Below are positions 51,495 through 60,912 of a stretch of 64,000 nt of DNA, piece by piece. Location: positions 186,001 to 250,000 of the forward strand of contig NZ_JAAQOM010000007.1 of NCBI RefSeq assembly GCF_011682055.1. Reading direction: 5' to 3'. The stretch comes from Telluria antibiotica. GTDB lineage: Bacteria > Pseudomonadota > Gammaproteobacteria > Burkholderiales > Burkholderiaceae_D. Every line of letters starts with the position of its first letter. The stretch's first letter is position 1. The position numbers and the translations under genes were made by a program. The notes beneath the pieces were generated by a model, which saw only the letters and a program-made list of their open reading frames with translations, made no database searches and was not told the origin of the DNA.

Positions 51495-54400
51495 ATGAAA
51501 TTGCGTCCCATCACTTCGGCCGTCCTGTTCGCGCTGACCGTCGCCGCGGCCTCGTCCGTCCACGCCGACGACGTCCGCCGCTCGTACATCGTCCAGCTGG
51601 CCGACAAGCCCGTCGCCACCTACGACGGCAGCGTCAGCGGCCTGCAAGCCACCAAGCCGCCCAGCGGGCAGCGCCTGAACGTCGACGCGTCCAGCGTCCA
51701 GAACTACATCACCTACCTCGAGACCAAGCAGGCCGACGTCCTCTCGACGATCAACAAGGCCCAGGTCACGAACGAATACAAGGTCGTCTTCAACGGCTTC
51801 TCGGCCCTGCTGACCGACGCAGAAGTCCGTTCCCTGAAGAAGAATCCCGGCGTCGCCAGCATCTCGGCCGACTCGATCCTGCAGCTCGACACGAGCTACA
51901 CCCCGACGTTCCTCGGCCTCGACAAGCCGGGCGGCCTGTGGGACCAGCTCGGCGGCCAGGACAAGGCGGGCGAGGGCATCATCATCGGCATCGTCGACGG
52001 CGGCATCTGGCCCGAGCAGGACAGCTTCGCCGACCGTGTCGACGAGAACGGCAACCCGAGCCGCAGCGGCAGCAAGCTCGCCTACGACGCCCCGCCGGCG
52101 TCGTGGAAAGGCATCTGCCAGGCTGGTGAAGGCTTCGCCGTCACCGACTGCAACAACAAGCTGATCGGCGCGCGTTACTTCAAGCAGTCGACGCAGACCT
52201 TGCACTGGACCGAATTTTTGTCGGCGCGCGATTCCGTCGCGGGCGCGGAAGGCCATGGCGGCCACGGCGACCACACGGCCAGCACGGCCGGTGGCAATGC
52301 GCACGTGAATGCCGTCATCAACGGCCTGTCGCTGGGCAAGGTCACGGGCATGGCGCCGCGCGCGCGCCTCGCCGCGTATAAAGTCTGCTGGACGGACGGC
52401 GTGACCGGCGCGAACGGCTGCGCCACGTCGAACAGCGTGGCCGCGATCGAGCAGGCCGTCAAGGACGGCGTGAACGTCATCAACTTCTCGATCGGCCCGA
52501 ACGCCGGCGGCGGTGCGTTCAACGAACCGACGGAAGTCGCGTTCCTCGGCGCCGCGGCGGCCGGCGTGTTCGTCGCCGCATCCGCGGGCAACTCCGGGCC
52601 GTCGACGGCACCGGTCGCCCACATCAGCCCGTGGCTGACCACGGTCGGCAACTCCACGCACAACCGCACGTACGCGGGCGACGTCGCGCTGGGCAACGGC
52701 GTGACCGTCACCGGCGCGTCGGGCAACGCGAACACGCCGTCGGCGCCGCTGATCCTCGCCCGCGACGCGGGCGTGGCGGGCGTCGATCCGAGCAACATCA
52801 ACCTGAACCGCTGCTTCGGCCCGGCCGACGGCGCTCCCGTCATGCTCGATCCTGCCAAGGTGACGGGCAAGGTCCTCGTCTGCGACCGCGGCGCCAACGT
52901 CCTGGTCAACAAGAGCGCGAACGGCAAGACGGCCGGCGCCGTGGGCGTCATCATCGCCAACGTGCCCGGCGGCGCGACGACGATCCTGAACCAGGCCCAC
53001 ACCATCTCCACGGTCCACATCACGAAGGACGACGGCCAGAAGGTCAAGGATTATTACGCGGCCACGCCGGGTGCCACGGCGGCGCTGAACAACCTGCGCG
53101 GCATCGTCGATCCGAACCTCGTCGCGCCGCAGATGAACAACAGTTCGTCGCGCGGCCCGAACGTGGCCAACGCCAACATCATGAAGCCGGACGTCACGGC
53201 ACCGGGCACGGACATCCTGGCGGCCGTCAGCGCCGACCTGACCCGTGACCAGCGCAATGCGGTGGCCGCCGGCTCAGCGGCGCCGAGCAAGGACTTCGCG
53301 TTCTACACGGGCACGTCGATGGCGTCGCCGCACGTGGCCGGCATCGCCGCGCTGCTTAAACAGCGCCATCCGGACTGGAGCCCGGCGATGATCAAGTCGG
53401 CCCTGATGACGACCGCGTACGACACCTTCAACGACGGCTTGAACGGCTCCGTGTCGTGGGACAGCACGGCCCGCACGACCGGCACGCTGCCGTGGGGCCA
53501 GGGCGCCGGCCACGTGGCGCCGTCCGTCGCCGTCGATCCGGGCCTCGTGTACGACGCGTCCGAGATCGACTATGCGCGCTTCCTGTGCGGCCTCGGCATC
53601 ACGAACGTGTACGGCCCGGCGACCTGCTCGGCCGTCGGTACGATCCAGCCGTACAACCTGAACCTCGCGTCGCTGACGGCCGCCAACGTGCTGGGTATCC
53701 TGACGATGACCCGCACGGTGACGAACGTGGGCGGCGCCTCGGCGACGTACAACGCGAACGCCGTGCTGCCGGGCTTCACGGTCGACGTGCAACCGGCCAC
53801 GCTCACGCTGGCGCCCGGAGCGAAAGGCACGTTCACCGTCAAGCTGACCCGCACGACCGCGCCGCTGAACACGTGGGTGTACGGCAAGCTGACGTGGAGC
53901 GACGGCATGCACACCGTGCGCAGCCCGCTGACCGCCCGCGCCGCCACGATCGCCGCACCGGCCTCCGTGGCGAGCGAAGCGACTTCCGGCACGAAGGTGG
54001 TCACCATCGGCACCGGCTTCGGCGGCCCGCTGGCGATCGCCAAGTCCGGCCTGATCCCGGCCACCGAGTTCAACTCGACGGTCGTGAAGGCGTCGGACAC
54101 GTCGAACGCCGTGTGCACGGGCGGTGGCGGCACGGGCGTGAACGTCCACACGGTCACCATCCCGGCCGGCACGACGAAGGCGCGCTTCGCCCTGTACGAC
54201 AGCGACACGAGCGGCGACGGCCTGTCCGACCTGGACCTCGTCGTGGCACGCGGCGCGACCGTCGTCGGCACCAGTGGCGGCTCGACGTCCAACGAGATGG
54301 TCACGCTGACCAACCCGCCGGCCGGCGACTACAAGGTCTGCGTCGTCGGCTATGCGCCGGTGGGCGGCAGCGCCACGTACAAGCTGTCGACGTGGGTGCT

Positions 54401-54638
54401 GAACCCGGCCGCGACCGGCGGCAATTTCAAGGTGATGGCACCGAGCATGGTCGCGCTGGGCGGCACGGCGTCGGTGTCGCTGTCGTGGTCGGGTCTGCCG
54501 ACCGGCAAGCGTCACCTGGGTGCGGTCGGCTTCGTGAGCGGCGGGGCCGTGGTCGCGACGACGATGGTCGAAGTCGACACGACGGATCCGATCCCCCTGT
54601 TCCAGAACGCCGGCGACAAGCAGGCGAAGGTCGAGTAA
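51495..54638 (+). CDS. Large secreted subtilisin-family serine protease (S8)
   Basis: 1047 aa. A signal peptide (ITSAVLFALTVAAASSVHA) and an I9 propeptide (about 30-125) precede the S8 domain with D168 (IVDGGIWPEQ), H260 (HGGHGDHTAST) and S608 (GTSMASPHVAG). A long insertion between His and Ser includes a PA-like domain (KVLVCDRGANVLVNKSANGK). After the catalytic domain comes an Fn3-like segment (MTRTVTNVGGASATYNANAV) and a beta-rich C-terminus. This resembles plant-type/cucumisin-like bacterial subtilases. It lies 16 bp after a PEP-CTERM gene. It lacks its own PEP-CTERM tail. Confidence 0.93.
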   Translation: MKLRPITSAVLFALTVAAASSVHADDVRRSYIVQLADKPVATYDGSVSGLQATKPPSGQRLNVDASSVQNYITYLETKQADVLSTINKAQVTNEYKVVFNGFSALLTDAEVRSLKKNPGVASISADSILQLDTSYTPTFLGLDKPGGLWDQLGGQDKAGEGIIIGIVDGGIWPEQDSFADRVDENGNPSRSGSKLAYDAPPASWKGICQAGEGFAVTDCNNKLIGARYFKQSTQTLHWTEFLSARDSVAGAEGHGGHGDHTASTAGGNAHVNAVINGLSLGKVTGMAPRARLAAYKVCWTDGVTGANGCATSNSVAAIEQAVKDGVNVINFSIGPNAGGGAFNEPTEVAFLGAAAAGVFVAASAGNSGPSTAPVAHISPWLTTVGNSTHNRTYAGDVALGNGVTVTGASGNANTPSAPLILARDAGVAGVDPSNINLNRCFGPADGAPVMLDPAKVTGKVLVCDRGANVLVNKSANGKTAGAVGVIIANVPGGATTILNQAHTISTVHITKDDGQKVKDYYAATPGATAALNNLRGIVDPNLVAPQMNNSSSRGPNVANANIMKPDVTAPGTDILAAVSADLTRDQRNAVAAGSAAPSKDFAFYTGTSMASPHVAGIAALLKQRHPDWSPAMIKSALMTTAYDTFNDGLNGSVSWDSTARTTGTLPWGQGAGHVAPSVAVDPGLVYDASEIDYARFLCGLGITNVYGPATCSAVGTIQPYNLNLASLTAANVLGILTMTRTVTNVGGASATYNANAVLPGFTVDVQPATLTLAPGAKGTFTVKLTRTTAPLNTWVYGKLTWSDGMHTVRSPLTARAATIAAPASVASEATSGTKVVTIGTGFGGPLAIAKSGLIPATEFNSTVVKASDTSNAVCTGGGGTGVNVHTVTIPAGTTKARFALYDSDTSGDGLSDLDLVVARGATVVGTSGGSTSNEMVTLTNPPAGDYKVCVVGYAPVGGSATYKLSTWVLNPAATGGNFKVMAPSMVALGGTASVSLSWSGLPTGKRHLGAVGFVSGGAVVATTMVEVDTTDPIPLFQNAGDKQAKVE

Positions 54639-54647
54639 TCGTCCTGG

Positions 54648-54705
54648 CAGGGCCGCCACAAGCGGCCCCTGCGACAAAGCCGCGGCCGTGTGCCGCGGCT
54701 TTGTC
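54648..54705 (+). terminator. Terminator region after the subtilase gene
   Basis: Two hairpins in tandem: a bulged one at about 54648-54672 (GCAGGGCCGC with GCGGCCCCTGC), and a perfect 14-bp stem at 54673-54705 (GACAAAGCCGCGGC with GCCGCGGCTTTGTC). The second has T/A-rich stem ends and could stop transcription from both directions; the gene on the other side is convergent. Confidence 0.75.
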
Positions 54706-54723
54706 GTTTCTACGGTGTGCGAA

Positions 54724-55170
54724 TCAGCGCGCGACGGGCGCCGTGCCGCCGGGGCCGTTGGTGCCCGCGCGCAGCTGGCAGTGGCCGGCGGCGCACGTGG
54801 CGCCCGGATCGGGGACGACGGAGCAGGTCGACATCATGCCGGCCTTGGCATCCTCCGCGCGGCGCGCGGCCGCGTGCTCGGCCACGAGCGCGCGCAGGCG
54901 CGTGCCGTCGCCGTTCTTGCTGGACCACGCGAGATAGCGTTCGGGACCGCCGCACGCCTTGGCGCCGACGCCGATCGTGTGGCATTGCGCATCGCTGTCG
55001 CACGCGGCATCGCCGCGCTCGGCCTCGATGCGCGCGAGCAGGGGCGCGCTGCCTCGTTCGGCAGCGGTCGACGGATTTTGTGGCGCATCGCTGCGGCAGG
55101 CGCTGCTCGCCAGCAGCAGCGCCAGGCCGGCCAGGTGCGCGAGGGCACGGGAAGGGATGAGCGGGTTCAT
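54724..55170 (-). CDS. Cys-rich lipoprotein of unknown function
   Basis: 148 aa from ATG 55170. A lipobox-like end (LALLLASSACRS) suggests a lipoprotein. The mature part has six cysteines in a spaced pattern (ACDSDAQCHTIGVGAKACGG, then STCSVVPDPGATCAAGHCQL), plausible as three disulfides in the periplasm. The pattern resembles small eukaryote-like or myxobacterial Cys-rich domains, but no family is assigned. It converges with the subtilase gene. Confidence 0.72.
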   Translation of the reverse strand: MNPLIPSRALAHLAGLALLLASSACRSDAPQNPSTAAERGSAPLLARIEAERGDAACDSDAQCHTIGVGAKACGGPERYLAWSSKNGDGTRLRALVAEHAAARRAEDAKAGMMSTCSVVPDPGATCAAGHCQLRAGTNGPGGTAPVAR

Positions 55171-55300
55171 GCCCCATGATCGCGTGCGCGGCCGCGGCTG
55201 GCAAGGGGCGCACGGTTGCCGCCACCATGGCCCGGTCACGGCACAGTCATATTCCGCCGCTACAGTGCCATCCATGGATATGAGCGGCGGGGCAGGAACG

Positions 55301-56479
55301 ATGGGTGGGCGCCTGGTGGAGGGCGAAGGCAGGACAGGCAAGCGTGTCCTCGTGCTGAGCGTGCCCGCGGGCGCCGGCCATACGCGCGTGGCCGACGCGA
55401 TCCGCGCCGGCGCGCTCGCGCGGCCGGACGACACCGACGTCATCCACCTGGACGCCACCGCCTACGCGACGCCGCGCCTGCGCAAGGTCTACGCCGACCT
55501 GTACATCACGCTCGTGCGGCGCGCGCCGGCCGTGTGGAGCTGGGTCTACCAGTTCACGAACGGCGCCGCGCCCGACGGCTGGGCGCATCGGCTGCGGCGC
55601 CGTATCGAACGCCGCGACAGCGCGCCGCTGCTGGATAAAATCGCCGAGCTCCAGCCGGACGCCATCGTCTGCACGCACTTCCTGCCGGCCGAGATCCTTG
55701 CGCACTGCGTCGCGGACGGCACCTTGGCATGCCCCGTGTGGGTGCAGGTGACGGACTTCGACCTGCACCGCATGTGGGTCCATCGCCACATGGCCGGGTA
55801 CTTTGCCGGCAACGACGAGGTCGCGTTCCTGATGCGCAAGCACGGCATCCCGGACGACTCGATCCACGTCACGGGCATCCCCGTCATGCCCGCGTTCAGC
55901 CGCCTGCCCGACCGCGCCGCATGCGCGCGCGAACTGGGCATCGATCCGGACCGGATGACGTTCCTGCTGATGGGCGGCGGCGCGGGCCTGGGCGGCCTCG
56001 CGGCGCTGGCGCAGCGCCTGCTGGCCATCCCCGGCAATTTCCAGTTGATCGCGCTCGCCGGCCGCAACGCCGAAGAACTGGCGATCCTGCAGCGGCTCGC
56101 TGCGATGCACCCCGGTCGCCTCGTACCGCAGGGTTTCACCGACCGGGTCGAACGGCTGATGGCCTGTGCCGACGTGGCGATCACGAAGCCGGGCGGGGCG
56201 ACGACGGCCGAATGTCTCGCGTTGGGGCTGCCGATGATCGTGAATGCGTCGATCCCCGGGCAGGAAGAGCGAAACGCCAATTTCCTGCTCGAGCATGGCG
56301 CCGCGATGAAGGCGTTCGATGCGGCATCGCTCGAATACCGCGTGCGCTACCTGATGGCCCATCCGGACGAAGTCGACCGGATGCGCGCCCGCGCCCGTGC
56401 ACTCGGGCGGCCGCATGCCGCCGCCGCCGTGCTCGCGGCCGTCCTGAAACAATCCGAATCCATCGATGCCTACGTTTGA
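55301..56479 (+). CDS. MGDG-synthase-like glycosyltransferase (GT28 type)
   Basis: 392 aa from ATG 55301, with a good GCAGGA site; ATG 55274 gives nine more residues but no ribosome site. The N-terminal domain begins RVLVLSVPAGAGHTRVADAI (a G-x-G-H acceptor loop as in MurG/MGDG synthases). The C-terminal UDP-sugar site reads MACADVAITKPGGATTAECL then GLPMIVNASIPGQEERNANF. It probably glycosylates diacylglycerol or another membrane lipid. The membrane-protein gene overlaps its end by 14 bp. The sugar and acceptor are not determined. Confidence 0.9.
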   Translation: MGGRLVEGEGRTGKRVLVLSVPAGAGHTRVADAIRAGALARPDDTDVIHLDATAYATPRLRKVYADLYITLVRRAPAVWSWVYQFTNGAAPDGWAHRLRRRIERRDSAPLLDKIAELQPDAIVCTHFLPAEILAHCVADGTLACPVWVQVTDFDLHRMWVHRHMAGYFAGNDEVAFLMRKHGIPDDSIHVTGIPVMPAFSRLPDRAACARELGIDPDRMTFLLMGGGAGLGGLAALAQRLLAIPGNFQLIALAGRNAEELAILQRLAAMHPGRLVPQGFTDRVERLMACADVAITKPGGATTAECLALGLPMIVNASIPGQEERNANFLLEHGAAMKAFDAASLEYRVRYLMAHPDEVDRMRARARALGRPHAAAAVLAAVLKQSESIDAYV

Positions 56480-56939
56480 ACTTACCCGTGCCGGCCAGTT
56501 CCTTGCGACCTTGGCCGCCGTCGTCGTGACCGCCTATTTTTTTGCCCGCGTCGAAGTCGAGATCGAAGGCGACGCGGGCTGGGCCGCGAACCTGCCCACG
56601 TGGCGCGTGGAAGACCACCCGCTGCTCGACATCTTCTGGGGCGGCCGCGCGATGACCGGCTACCACGCGTGGATGTTTTCCTTCATCGGCGTGATCTTCC
56701 ATTTTCCGCTGGCCTTCATGGGGCAGTGGTCGCCGCAGCTGGAGGCGCGCGCGCTGGGTGCCGTCATGTTGTTCTGGATCGTCGAGGACTGGCTCTGGTT
56801 CGTCGTCAACCCGGCATTCGGCTGGCGCCGTTTCAAGCGCGCGCTGATCCCGTGGCACAAGCGCTGGTTCGCCGGGGCCCCGGTCGACTACTGGATGTTC
56901 GGCGTCCTCAGCGCGCTGCTGTTCTGGTACGCGTACTGA
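56466..56939 (+). CDS. Small integral membrane protein
   Basis: 157 aa, with four hydrophobic helices (FLATLAAVVVTAYFFARV, WMFSFIGVIFHFPLAFMG, ALGAVMLFWIVEDWLWFVV, YWMFGVLSALLFWYAY). No family was recognised. Conserved-looking polar residues are in the loops (WRVEDHPLLDIFWGGRAMTG and PAFGWRRFKRALIPWHKRWF). It starts 14 bp inside the end of the glycosyltransferase gene, so it is translationally coupled and may assist lipid glycosylation. It ends over the 3' end of the HAD gene on the other strand. Confidence 0.78.
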   Translation: MPTFELTRAGQFLATLAAVVVTAYFFARVEVEIEGDAGWAANLPTWRVEDHPLLDIFWGGRAMTGYHAWMFSFIGVIFHFPLAFMGQWSPQLEARALGAVMLFWIVEDWLWFVVNPAFGWRRFKRALIPWHKRWFAGAPVDYWMFGVLSALLFWYAY

Positions 56940-57639
56940 GCGCGCCGGTGCGGCGGGTGCCCAGGTCGAGCGCGTGGCGCACGCGCTGGCACAGTTCGTC
57001 GGACGTGCGCGCGATCAGTTCGTGAGGAATCTCGAATTTTTCCGTCAGCCGGTCGTAGTCCTCGAAGCCGTACGACACCATGAACGGATGCATGCCGGTG
57101 CTTGACGCGGCCACGAAATCCTTGTGCTCGTCGCCGCACACGTACGCGCGCGCCGGGTTGATGCCGAATTGTTCGCGGATGGCGCGGAACTGGCTCGTCT
57201 TCTTTTCCGACAACGGGATGTGGACGAGGAAGTCGAGCGCGTTGATGTCGATGTCGTGGCGCTGGAACAGCTGGCGCAGCGTCTCCAGCGGCTCGTTCGT
57301 GATGTTGCGCGTGACCAGCCCGACGACGACGTCGGGCGCGGCGACCAGTTCGCGCACGAGGTCGGGGATGCCCTCGTACATGGTGGCTTCCTGCCGATAG
57401 ACTTCCGTGAGGCTGTCCACGAGCCGCGCGCGGCTGTTCTTGCGCAGGTTCTTCTTGATGATCGAGGGGAACTCCTTCAGCCCGCCCAGGTATTTGAAGA
57501 GGTTGTGCCGCTTCTGGAAGCGGGCTTCGTCGCCGATGTCGAGCCCGTGCCGCGCGAAGGCCGCTTCGATGGCGGAAAAGGCGTCGATGGTGGTGCCGTC
57601 CGCGTCGAGGATCAGCAGGCGTTTCTTCGATTTATACAT
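56908..57639 (-). CDS. HAD-superfamily hydrolase
   Basis: 243 aa. Motif I is LLILDADGTTIDAFSAIEAA (D-x-D), motif II is near VGLVTRNITNE, and motif III/IV sits at ARAYVCGDEHKDFVAASSTG. A helical cap (about 20-95) makes it a type-I-cap phosphatase of the Gph/phosphoglycolate type. The substrate is unknown. The gene overlaps the membrane-protein gene end by 32 bp in opposite direction, which is unusual but plausible. Confidence 0.9.
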   Translation of the reverse strand: MYKSKKRLLILDADGTTIDAFSAIEAAFARHGLDIGDEARFQKRHNLFKYLGGLKEFPSIIKKNLRKNSRARLVDSLTEVYRQEATMYEGIPDLVRELVAAPDVVVGLVTRNITNEPLETLRQLFQRHDIDINALDFLVHIPLSEKKTSQFRAIREQFGINPARAYVCGDEHKDFVAASSTGMHPFMVSYGFEDYDRLTEKFEIPHELIARTSDELCQRVRHALDLGTRRTGALSTRTRTAAR

Positions 57640-57775
57640 GGCGTCGTGTGCGGATTCCGTTGCCTCATCATACGCGCCGGCCCGTTACAGGCGTATGACA
57701 GGCCGGCGCCGCCGCGCCGGCCGTTGTGCTGAAATGGCGCGTCGCCGGCACGGCCGGCATCGCGGAGGCGACGTC

Positions 57776-57985
57776 ATGGCGGACGAGTTCAAGGTGGGCG
57801 ACAAGGTCGAATGGCACTCGTCGCAAGGGCCCGTGCGGGGCACGATCAAGAAGAAGCTGACGTCTCACACGACGATCAAGGCGCACGAGGTGGCGGCGTC
57901 GCCCGAGCATCCGGAATACCTCGTCGTCAGCGACAAGACGGGTGCCGAGGCAGCGCACAAGGGGAGCGCGCTCAAGAAAATCTGA
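57776..57985 (+). CDS. DUF2945 (HVT1-like TUDOR domain) protein
   Basis: 69 aa from ATG 57776, with a GCGGAGG site before it. The sequence FKVGDKVEWHSSQGPVRGTI, then EVAASPEHPEYLVVSDKTGA and AAHKGSALKKI matches the short hypervirulence-associated TUDOR-domain family. The basic composition suggests nucleic-acid or protein contact. It stands alone. The role is unknown; the family name comes from a fungal protein and does not imply virulence. Confidence 0.88.
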   Translation: MADEFKVGDKVEWHSSQGPVRGTIKKKLTSHTTIKAHEVAASPEHPEYLVVSDKTGAEAAHKGSALKKI

Positions 57986-57996
57986 GCGCGTCCCGT

Positions 57997-58698
57997 TCAG
58001 TCGCGCTCGATGTCCGCGTTCGCGTCGTTACGGATGAAGCCTTCGTCGTGGACGGCGAAGACCTTGTTCGCGATCGGCTTGTGATCGACGCTCGTCACGC
58101 GCCACACGGTGCGGCCGTCCGCAGCCTGGATCAGCAAGGGCAACTTTGCCGTCGTGCTCCAGCACACGTGCGTCGTCTGCGTGCCCTGGACGAGGGCAAC
58201 CCATTCGCAGGCGCCGATGGCGCGCGCGGCCCCGTGCGGCGTGGCGGCCGGCACGAGGCGGTAGCTGCCTTGCGGGTGGCGCAGGCCGTGGCCGAGGTCG
58301 AACCAGTCCGTGAACTGGCCGATGCGATACAGGTTGTCGCGGTCGATGTCGGTGCGGATCTTTTTGCCGAGGTCCAGCACGGACAGGTGGTAGTCCGGGC
58401 TGCCCGGCTGCTTGTTGCCCGGATCGCGCGTGGCGAAGCTCTCGGCCTTGTCGTCGGTGCGGCGGCGGATGCGACGATCGCCGTCGCGCCAGACCTCGAC
58501 GTGGTGTTCGAGGCCGCCGGCGAGATAGGTGGCCTGGAAGTGCGTCGCCGCGGGCTCGCCGCGCGTGCTGAAGACGTGGTCGAAATCCGGCGTGGCGGCA
58601 TGGGAGCAGGTCGCGGAAAACACGGCCGCGGCCGCCGTGCAGAGCACGAGCGACCGCGACGCGCGCCTTCCGGTGCAGACTGGAAGGGCGTAGGTCAT
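57997..58698 (-). CDS. Secreted protein of unknown function in a putative Pho operon
   Basis: 233 aa with a signal peptide (SRSLVLCTAAAAVFSATCSHA). The body is beta-rich, with a YHLSVLDLGKKIRTDIDRDN segment and two cysteines (IGACEWV, THVCWST) that may form a disulfide. No family is recognised. It begins 1 bp after the stop of the phosphodiesterase gene, so the two are one operon and both would follow the upstream PhoB box. A periplasmic partner role is inferred from that alone. Confidence 0.78.
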   Translation of the reverse strand: MTYALPVCTGRRASRSLVLCTAAAAVFSATCSHAATPDFDHVFSTRGEPAATHFQATYLAGGLEHHVEVWRDGDRRIRRRTDDKAESFATRDPGNKQPGSPDYHLSVLDLGKKIRTDIDRDNLYRIGQFTDWFDLGHGLRHPQGSYRLVPAATPHGAARAIGACEWVALVQGTQTTHVCWSTTAKLPLLIQAADGRTVWRVTSVDHKPIANKVFAVHDEGFIRNDANADIERD

Positions 58699-58699
58699 G

Positions 58700-60841
58700 T
58701 CAGTTGCGCACGGCGCGCGCGGAGTCGAAGTAGCGGTACGACTTGCCGCCCACGGTCAGGTCCTTCACGGACAGCTCGACGTTGTACGTGCCCTTCGTCA
58801 GCGCGGCATCTTTCGCGGCGCCCGTCGGATCCGTCGGCAGCTCGAACGCCAGCCCGGTCGCGGCGGCGGCCGGGGTCACGGTCGACGGCGTGACGGTCGG
58901 CACGTCCTTCGTGGCCGGATTGGCGAGGCCTTCGTTCAGCACGCGGCCGTCCGCCTGCGGCATGGAGAGGCCGAGCAGGTAGGCGACGGTCGGGGCCACG
59001 TCGACGTTGCCGGACGGCGTCGAGACAACCTTGTTCGCGAGGAACGACGGGCCGTTCGCGATCAAGGTGTTGTGCACGTCCGCGATGCCGAAGCTGCCGT
59101 GCATGCCGCGCTGGCCGCCGACGCTTTCGAACTCGATGCCCGGCATGCCTTGCACGGACGTGTTGTAGTCCCAGTTGAACGAGACGACGACGTCCGGCTG
59201 GCCATTGCCCTGGCGCTTCGCGTTCTCCAGGTTCACCTGCGCCATCGACAGCGTGCCCGGGATGCTGCCGTAGCGGCTGTCGACGAAGATCGCGCCGTAT
59301 TCCTCGCGCTGCTGCAGGAACGTCACGAGCTTCTGCACGGTGGCGGCGTCGTGGCCCGGCACGTAGAAGTAGTCGGACCCGCCATTCGCGGCGACGACGA
59401 TACCGTTCGCCGGCAGGCTGCCCGGCGCCGGCACCTTGAAGCTGGCGACCGGCGTCGCGAGGCCCGCGCTGACGGCCTGGTATTTCGCGTTGGTCGTGCC
59501 GCACAGGCTGCCCGTCGCGTCGACCTTGACGGGGATGACCGGCTTGCCGTCGGCCGTGAGACCGTACATGGCGCTCGTCGAGCAGCCGTTGCCGTCATAC
59601 GCCGCGAAGCCGCGGTAGGTCAGCAGGTCGGCCGAGCGCACGTCGCCCGAGAACGAATAGCCGTTCGGATCGGGCGCGCCGATCGATGCGCCGCTCACGC
59701 CGCCGGTCGGCAAGGTCGTCGACGCCGTGATGGCGCGCAGCGGATAGGTCGACACGGGCCCCGAGACGCTCGAGTGGCCATGGTCGGACACGACGACGAT
59801 GTTGGTCGAGCTGTCCATGCCGTTGGCGCGCAGCGCGGCGATCAGTTCGCCCAGGCGCGCGTCCTGCGAGCGCAGGCCCGCCTTCATGTTGGCGCTGCCG
59901 GGGCCGTAGCCGTGTTCGACGTTGTCCGGCGTGCGGAACCAGATCAGCGACAGCATCGGCTTCTTCTGCGGCAGGATGTATTGCGTGTACACGGACATCA
60001 TGTACTTGTTGGCTGCATCTTCCGGCGCGCCTTGCGTCGTGTCGGCGGAATCGCGCGCAGAGATCGCGACCTTGCCGTCGGTGTCGTAGGCCGTCGTGTT
60101 GAACGTGACGTAGCCGGCGCGCGCCGTCGGATTGCCGTTGCCGGCGGCGAGCGTGACGGCGTCGGTGCCGGAATAATTCTTGACGACGTTGGCCGGCAGC
60201 GCGAAGCCGGCGCCCTGCAGCTCGGTGACGAGGCTGCGCGGCTGCACCGTGTTCTCGTCGAGGAAGACGCCGCCCTTGCCGAGGTCTTGCAGGTAGGCCG
60301 CGCCCGACTTGCCGATGGTGGCCGTCGTCAGCCCGGCCGCCTGCGCCGTCGCGAACAGGCTCTTCACCAGGAGCAGCTGGCCGCCGTAGTAATCGTTCAG
60401 CGTCGTCAGCACGGCATAGTCTTCGGTGAACACGGGGTCCTGATAATCCTGGGCCGAGCCGCTCGCGCCCGTGCCGGCCGGGATCGCGTTGCCGCTGCCC
60501 TGCGGCGGCGTCCAGAACGTGTTGCCGTAGAAGCCGCTCGTCTTCGGGAACGACCCGGTCGCGAACGACGACGAGTTCATCATCGTGAACGTCGGGTACG
60601 TGGAGTGGTTGTCGCTGAAGTTGACGCCGCTCTGGCGCAGCGCGTACAGGTTCGGGGTATCGGTGGCGTTGACGGAATCGGGCCGCAGGCCGTCCCACAC
60701 CATGATGATCGTACGGGTGGCGGCCGGTGCCGCCGATGCCGCCGGCGTCGCCGCCGCGGTCGTGCCGTTGCTGTCGCTGCCGCAGGCGGCCAGCAGGATG
60801 CCGAGCGCGAGCGGGGTAATCAAGGTCTTTGCTAACCTCAC
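58700..60841 (-). CDS. Alkaline-phosphatase-superfamily phosphodiesterase lipoprotein
   Basis: 713 aa. The signal ends at a lipobox (LALGILLAACGSDS). The metal and active-site segments of nucleotide pyrophosphatase/phosphodiesterases are present: TIIMVWDGLRPDSVNATDTP, TYPTFTMMNSSSFATGSFPK (nucleophile Thr), FRTPDNVEHGYGPGSANMKA and VVVSDHGHSSVSGP. Family members release phosphate from nucleotides or phosphodiesters at the cell surface. A PhoB box lies 72-89 bp upstream, so the gene is probably induced by low phosphate. Confidence 0.9.
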   Translation of the reverse strand: MRLAKTLITPLALGILLAACGSDSNGTTAAATPAASAAPAATRTIIMVWDGLRPDSVNATDTPNLYALRQSGVNFSDNHSTYPTFTMMNSSSFATGSFPKTSGFYGNTFWTPPQGSGNAIPAGTGASGSAQDYQDPVFTEDYAVLTTLNDYYGGQLLLVKSLFATAQAAGLTTATIGKSGAAYLQDLGKGGVFLDENTVQPRSLVTELQGAGFALPANVVKNYSGTDAVTLAAGNGNPTARAGYVTFNTTAYDTDGKVAISARDSADTTQGAPEDAANKYMMSVYTQYILPQKKPMLSLIWFRTPDNVEHGYGPGSANMKAGLRSQDARLGELIAALRANGMDSSTNIVVVSDHGHSSVSGPVSTYPLRAITASTTLPTGGVSGASIGAPDPNGYSFSGDVRSADLLTYRGFAAYDGNGCSTSAMYGLTADGKPVIPVKVDATGSLCGTTNAKYQAVSAGLATPVASFKVPAPGSLPANGIVVAANGGSDYFYVPGHDAATVQKLVTFLQQREEYGAIFVDSRYGSIPGTLSMAQVNLENAKRQGNGQPDVVVSFNWDYNTSVQGMPGIEFESVGGQRGMHGSFGIADVHNTLIANGPSFLANKVVSTPSGNVDVAPTVAYLLGLSMPQADGRVLNEGLANPATKDVPTVTPSTVTPAAAATGLAFELPTDPTGAAKDAALTKGTYNVELSVKDLTVGGKSYRYFDSARAVRN

Positions 60842-60912
60842 GAGGAGTCTCCTGGTCAGAGTCGGAAATACGCGATCGATGGATCGGGCCGCGCATAGGA
60901 TCGTTGGCAGGC

